NCBI RefSeq assembly: GCF_003123685.1
Contig: NZ_QCYJ01000117.1
Location: 1-44,051, forward strand
Direction of reading: 5' to 3'
DNA from: Nocardia aurea
GTDB taxonomy: Bacteria; Actinomycetota; Actinomycetes; Mycobacteriales; Mycobacteriaceae
Length of the DNA: 44,051 nucleotides
Made by a program: the position numbers and the translations under genes. Shown piece by piece: positions 40,626 to 44,051 of this stretch (positions are counted from its first letter, which is position 1; each line of letters starts with the position of its first letter). The notes under the pieces are model-generated. The model made no database searches, was not told where the DNA came from, and saw only the letters and a program-made list of their open reading frames with translations.

Positions 40626-40920
40626 CGCAGACTGCACTCCAGAACCCCAACGTCGGCAGTTCCCCGAGGTCGCGGCCGGACTGCACATGCAACTGCCCGA
40701 CAGCGTCATCGATGTCCGGACACCAGATCGATGACATCGCGGCCAGTGCGAGCGCAGCAGGCCAATCGCCCCCGAGCGCCACGACAGGCTTGGCGATATC
40801 CATCCAGTCCGCATTGTCGAAACAGGCACCGAACCGTGGATCGGTCAGGGAATGAACCACTTGCGCCAATCCAGCCCTGCCCATCTGCCGGAGTGTAGCG
40901 GCGCCACGTTCCCGGATCAC
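40626..40920 (-). pseudogene. Truncated unknown gene
   Basis: The minus-strand frame begins at GTG 40920 with MIRERGAATLRQMGRAGLAQVV and continues through SLTDPRFGACFDNADWMDIA and AALALAAMSSIWCPDIDDAV. This has coding-like composition, but its 3' end is replaced by the IS3 fragment. The family is not recognised. 40921-41189 holds no supported gene. Confidence 0.4.
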
Positions 40921-41189
40921 GGTCCGGGCGAATCACCAACTCGCAACTGCGCCTCTGCCCCCTCATGGCCGGATTTCTTGACCTCATTCGGGTCGCGTCA
41001 AGGAAAAGAGCACCCTTCACCACACCGGGAGAGGGAGCCGTGATGTCGTTCCTTACTGCAACGGAACGTGATTCGGCGCAACGAGAGCGTAGATCTGCGA
41101 CCACTAGAGCCGGTACAAGCATTCCCGAAATGACGATTTCGTGCGGTCAGCACAGTGGTGGAGTCCTGTGCATGTGCGTCAGCAGTTGG

Positions 41190-42272
41190 TCAGGCGTCGC
41201 TGCGAGTGAGTCCCGATTCGACGTCGAGGTAGGACATGGTGCCCGGTCCCCATGAGGAGAAGGTGATTTCGTCCGGCCCGGCGACGCCGAGAACGTCTCG
41301 GAACGTGGCGACCGTTCGGTGGGCCACACCGCCCAAGGTCGCATGCCGCCAGGTGCGTACCTGCGGCGCGACCCATCCCGGGTGCTCGACGCCGTAGGCC
41401 TGCTGGGGTGTCCATTTCCAGCCCAGCCGTGTCATCCGCCGATGAAACTCTTTCCGAGTGAGTCCGGCCGATCCCCACATGACCGATTCATTGGCGATGG
41501 CGAACTCGTGGTTGATGAACTGGTTGAAACATTTATCGCGGTCCGGGCCCGGTGCCGACAACGTCAGCATCGCGCCCCGCGGCAGCGTGGTGAGCACCCA
41601 TTCGAAACGCTCGACGAAATCCCGCCATTCGACACATCTGTCGGGGGCACCTCGGTCGCTGGGACGATCCGGTGCTACCGACGTCAGCTTGCGCGTAATC
41701 CCATAGAGTGCCGCGACCGGGCCGTGACGGTCGAAGGTGCTGTAGCGCAACCGCTCCGGTGTCGCGCCCAGCCCATCACGCAGAACCTCGACAACCGCGG
41801 CGGCGATTTTCGCGCGCTGTGCCGGGTCGTCCGGCCAGTAGGTGCTCCATTGCGGCGCTGTTTCGGGACGCCGGACGACTCGCTCGCGTGCTCGACTGTC
41901 AGCAGGGCGCGCCAGTTCCTCCGCAGTCCATTCTTCGGTGGCCTCCTCAGCTGGGGTGACCCATCGCGGTTCGGGGTTCCACAGAGCCGACTCGGAAACG
42001 ACACGCTTGCTCGATTTCGACCCGGTATGAATTGCCACAGAAGTCTTTCGATGCGACCGCATCACCGACAGAAGCCGGTCCAGGACGCTGTGGTCGGCCG
42101 GAGCAGGAATTTTGATCTCTGCCCAGTCGCCGTCGGTGTGGAACAGCACCTCGTAGCCGGTCTCGGCGTCGTGCAGCCGAATCCCGTTCCCGGCGCGCGG
42201 CGCTTCCTCACCGAAGTTGAACAAGTACTCCGGCATGTCCTCGAGCACCCGCGCCCAACTGCGTTCGGTCAT
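41190..42272 (-). CDS. TY-Chap-like domain protein
   Basis: A 360-aa protein. The ATG at 42272 has GAGGAG six bases upstream. The N-terminal ~75 residues (PEYLFNFGEEAPRAGNGIRLHDAETGYEVLFHTDGDWAEIK) form a beta-rich domain. The C-terminal ~160 residues (WRDFVERFEWVLTTLPRGAMLTLSAP, FAIANESVMWGSAGLTRKEFHRRMTRLGWKWTP) follow the same pattern as the N-terminal region of the 38496 gene and the C-terminal region of the 42549 gene (hydrophobic strand, Glu/Asn, L-x2-LGW, Trp). It is probably a TY-Chap family member. It diverges from the gene at 42549. Confidence 0.58.
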   Translation of the reverse strand: MTERSWARVLEDMPEYLFNFGEEAPRAGNGIRLHDAETGYEVLFHTDGDWAEIKIPAPADHSVLDRLLSVMRSHRKTSVAIHTGSKSSKRVVSESALWNPEPRWVTPAEEATEEWTAEELARPADSRARERVVRRPETAPQWSTYWPDDPAQRAKIAAAVVEVLRDGLGATPERLRYSTFDRHGPVAALYGITRKLTSVAPDRPSDRGAPDRCVEWRDFVERFEWVLTTLPRGAMLTLSAPGPDRDKCFNQFINHEFAIANESVMWGSAGLTRKEFHRRMTRLGWKWTPQQAYGVEHPGWVAPQVRTWRHATLGGVAHRTVATFRDVLGVAGPDEITFSSWGPGTMSYLDVESGLTRSDA

Positions 42273-42548
42273 CACTCACTCCTCGATCCATCGTCGGCGT
42301 GAACATTAATGTTCGGCACCGACATGGCGGCACACCCGCGTAGCGGCCTGTTCGAGTGAGTGGAGCTTGGTCGGATATGACTGAGACCGCGATGCTGAGA
42401 CTCCGGCTTCGGGAGGAACTGGGAACGCTCTCCGGATTAGCGGGGGGACCTCACCCACAACACCCGATTCGTGTTGACCAATAGCCGGAAGCGCTCGATT
42501 GCCGTGGTGTGGAAGTGGTTGTCTGAGGGCTGCTCTAGCTTTCAGTAC
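42273..42548. promoter_or_regulatory. Divergent intergenic region between two TY-Chap-like genes
   Basis: 276 bp with no supported gene, expected to hold both promoters. A block near 42460-42488 (CGATTCGTGTTGACCAATAG) resembles a block after repeat copy B (CCAATTCGCGTTGACCAAGG, from ~43722), perhaps another scrap of the same mobile element. Confidence 0.35.
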
Positions 42549-43451
42549 ATGTCAGTAAACATCGATCTCGGTTTGACGATCAGGTTCGACGGTGATGAGG
42601 CACTGGCCCGGGCTGTGCTCGCCGCGGTGGATGCCGTATTGCTGCACGAACGCGTCCGCTACGAGGTGGCCACCTACTGCGAAGTGTTCGACGACGGAAA
42701 GGTCGTGGTCCGCGGGGAAACCGACGCACCCATGATCATCAACCGCTGGCACAAGTGGGGGCCTGGATTCGAGGCGCAGATCGAACACTCTGTCGCCGAA
42801 CTGGCACCCGACGCGCATGTCGCGATCGACTGGGGGTTTCCCGACGAAGACTGGGAATTACCCGATCCTCCCGAAGATCTCGGCAATGGCCGAAGGCTCC
42901 AGCCCGAGCGCCCCGCCCCACCGATCGATTGGCCAGATCTCGCCGACCGTTTGGCGCGCGTGCTGGCCAGCATGCCTGCCGACGCTTATCTGATCCTGGG
43001 CGTGGCCGACGGTGGATACGCCCAGGTCTTCCAGCAGCCTGGAAAATTCTATTGCGAGGTGGCCTCCAACCGCATGCTGGACCCGCGAAATCGAATGTCC
43101 GACGAGCAGGAAGCTCTCATGTCCGCGCACGGCTGGTCCGAGCCCCCGGGCAACGGAACAGAAAACTGGGAAAAGAAACTGTACCCACCCCTGACCTCGA
43201 GTGACTACACCGAACTCGCCGAGGACATCGTACGGGCGCTGTCGAGTGCGCTGGCGATAGCCGCTCCCATCGACCTGGAGGTTCAAGCATGGAGAGACGG
43301 ACTCTCCCAAGCCTTTGCAGTCGATGCCCTCGGATTGAACCGCCTGCCACCCCGCTGTTCGGTTTCCGCTGACGCCTCACCGCGGAAGCGATTCAAGCTA
43401 TCCGGTATTGCGAGGAGGTATCTGCGTCGGAACCGGACCCGGCGGAAGTAG
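42549..43451 (+). CDS. TY-Chap domain protein
   Basis: A 300-aa protein. ATG 42549 (MSVNIDLGLTIRFDGDEALA) is used; the frame extends upstream to 42471, and no clear ribosome binding site decides. Residues 1-~105 form an alpha/beta domain ending WGFPDEDWELPDPPED. The C-terminal part LADRLARVLASMPADAYLILGVADGGYAQVFQQPGKFYCEVASNR, EALMSAHGWSEPPGNGTENWEKKLYPP and YTELAEDIVRALSSALAI is the clearest TY-Chap match of the three in this window. Predicted function: peptide-binding chaperone of conflict or secretion systems. A basic RRYLRRNRTRRK tail ends it. Confidence 0.68.
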   Translation: MSVNIDLGLTIRFDGDEALARAVLAAVDAVLLHERVRYEVATYCEVFDDGKVVVRGETDAPMIINRWHKWGPGFEAQIEHSVAELAPDAHVAIDWGFPDEDWELPDPPEDLGNGRRLQPERPAPPIDWPDLADRLARVLASMPADAYLILGVADGGYAQVFQQPGKFYCEVASNRMLDPRNRMSDEQEALMSAHGWSEPPGNGTENWEKKLYPPLTSSDYTELAEDIVRALSSALAIAAPIDLEVQAWRDGLSQAFAVDALGLNRLPPRCSVSADASPRKRFKLSGIARRYLRRNRTRRK

Positions 43452-43547
43452 TTGCCGCAATCGCGACAGTGACCATCGCACTGTCATGCCGCTGACCGCT
43501 CGGGCTGCTTCGGTCCCAAGAGGGCAGAGTCGGCAGTACGCATCGGG

Positions 43548-43718
43548 GTGAGATGTCGGTTACACATTCCTCGAATGCGCGCGCATGGGGAGGGAGACGA
43601 CGATGTCAGCTCTGCTCTGCACGAATCCTGGACGCCGGGTCCGCAGACCGATGTCCCGATCCGACGCCATTTCTGACGACAGTCGCGCACCTCGACCCCG
43701 TGACCGACGCGCAGACAA
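43548..43718. repeat. 170-bp repeat, copy B
   Basis: Second copy of the element at 40309-40478, with about a dozen substitutions and one 1-bp indel in the G run. Together the two copies bracket the TY-Chap pair at 41.2-43.5 kb in direct orientation. Confidence 0.75.
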
Positions 43719-43886
43719 CGCCCAATTCGCGTTGACCAAGGCTGCCAATGCCTGGCGTATGCGGGTCGGGGGGCGAATCGTCTCGGCTCTACCAGCGGAA
43801 ACACTGATATGCGGACCAGGGAAATCGTTGCATGACGGCATACTGGCCGAAAAGCAGCGTTCCAGTCGGTACAGGTAGACACGTTC

Positions 43887-44051
43887 GTGAGTGGCTACAC
43901 CGAATATCGACCGCATTGGGAGAATCTCGTGTTCGTGCGCGAGTTCTCCGACGATATTTCGAATCCGGAGGACTTGTTCGCCGAGACGGTTCCAGCGTTG
44001 GGTCACCTGGGCGCTGTGGTCCGTCCGACGGGCGCCGACCTACGGCTGTCG
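43887..44051 (+). CDS. Paralogue of the cassette 1 immunity-like protein (partial, runs off window)
   Basis: 55 codons are visible from GTG 43887. VSGYTEYRPHWENLVFVREF...ETVPALGHLGAVVRPTGADLRLS aligns without gaps with the N-terminus of the 4438-5172 protein (VSDYTEYRPHGENLVFMREF...VRALGYLGGVVRPTRADLRLS). It is on the opposite strand and ~39 kb away. No toxin gene precedes it; upstream is the 170-bp repeat. It looks like an orphan immunity gene, or the start of a second, rearranged cassette that continues beyond the window. Confidence 0.75.
   Translation, partial: MSGYTEYRPHWENLVFVREFSDDISNPEDLFAETVPALGHLGAVVRPTGADLRLS

Noticed and set aside
40965..41255. 96-codon plus-strand frame between the truncated gene and the TY-Chap-like gene
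   Set aside because: It overlaps the 3' end of the supported minus-strand gene and has no ribosome binding site or domain.

Overview
The window is high-GC actinobacterial DNA, most likely from a Nocardia or close mycolic-acid-bearing relative. It encodes a lysin B-type cutinase (needed only against mycolate envelopes), a DUF4189-type secreted protein, a DinB/DUF664-type protein, TY-Chap-like proteins and many small XRE-like regulators. No ribosomal or other marker gene is present, so the genus is inferred.

Layout. (1) 0.5-3.2 kb, plus strand: the end of an integrative element, with an AbrB-like protein, a small HTH/excisionase-like protein and a tyrosine integrase, followed by a hairpin and the 3' part of a tRNA gene (att-like). 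(2) 4.0-4.4 kb: a nonsense-mutated IS5-type transposase remnant. (3) 4.4-11.8 kb, minus strand: two tandem, paralogous toxin-immunity style cassettes. Two large proteins (1005 and 913 aa) share an N-terminus but have unrelated C-terminal tips, and each is followed by a different acidic small protein. (4) 12.2-24.7 kb, minus strand: a compact siphovirus-type tail module with one fibre-tip protein, a fibre with DTRLxDAR motifs, three tandem paralogous collagen-like fibres, two minor tail proteins, a tape-measure-like protein, a tail assembly chaperone pair with a -1 frameshift, the major tail tube protein and a tail terminator-like protein. (5) 24.9-27.9 kb, minus strand: a penicillin-binding-fold protein without its catalytic residues, a 27-aa membrane micropeptide, a TM/coiled-coil protein, a holin and an amidase endolysin. 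(6) 28.4-33.2 kb: small paralogous regulators, a second micropeptide, strong hairpins, a phage-type DNA-binding protein, lysin B, and two divergent XRE-like regulators with a shared intergenic region. (7) 34-44 kb: chromosomal/accessory genes (secreted DUF4189, DinB, hypotheticals), three TY-Chap-like proteins, decayed insertion sequences, a 170-bp repeat in two copies, and at the very end the start of a paralogue of the first immunity-like gene.

Most interesting reading: from 32.4 kb leftwards, genes on one strand encode regulation, envelope lysis and a complete tail, but no terminase, portal, protease, scaffold or capsid gene is visible anywhere in the window. That is the layout of a headless, siphovirus-tail-derived particle (an F-type tailocin-like system) adapted to a mycolate host. 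Three fibre paralogues and a dead penicillin-binding fold are possible binding parts, and polymorphic-toxin cassettes lie just downstream on the same strand. The functional link between tail and toxins is inference; the missing head module and the tail/lysis content are read directly from the sequence.

Start codons were chosen by Shine-Dalgarno spacing, stop-start overlaps and comparison between paralogues. Family names come from recognised motifs; no database search was run.
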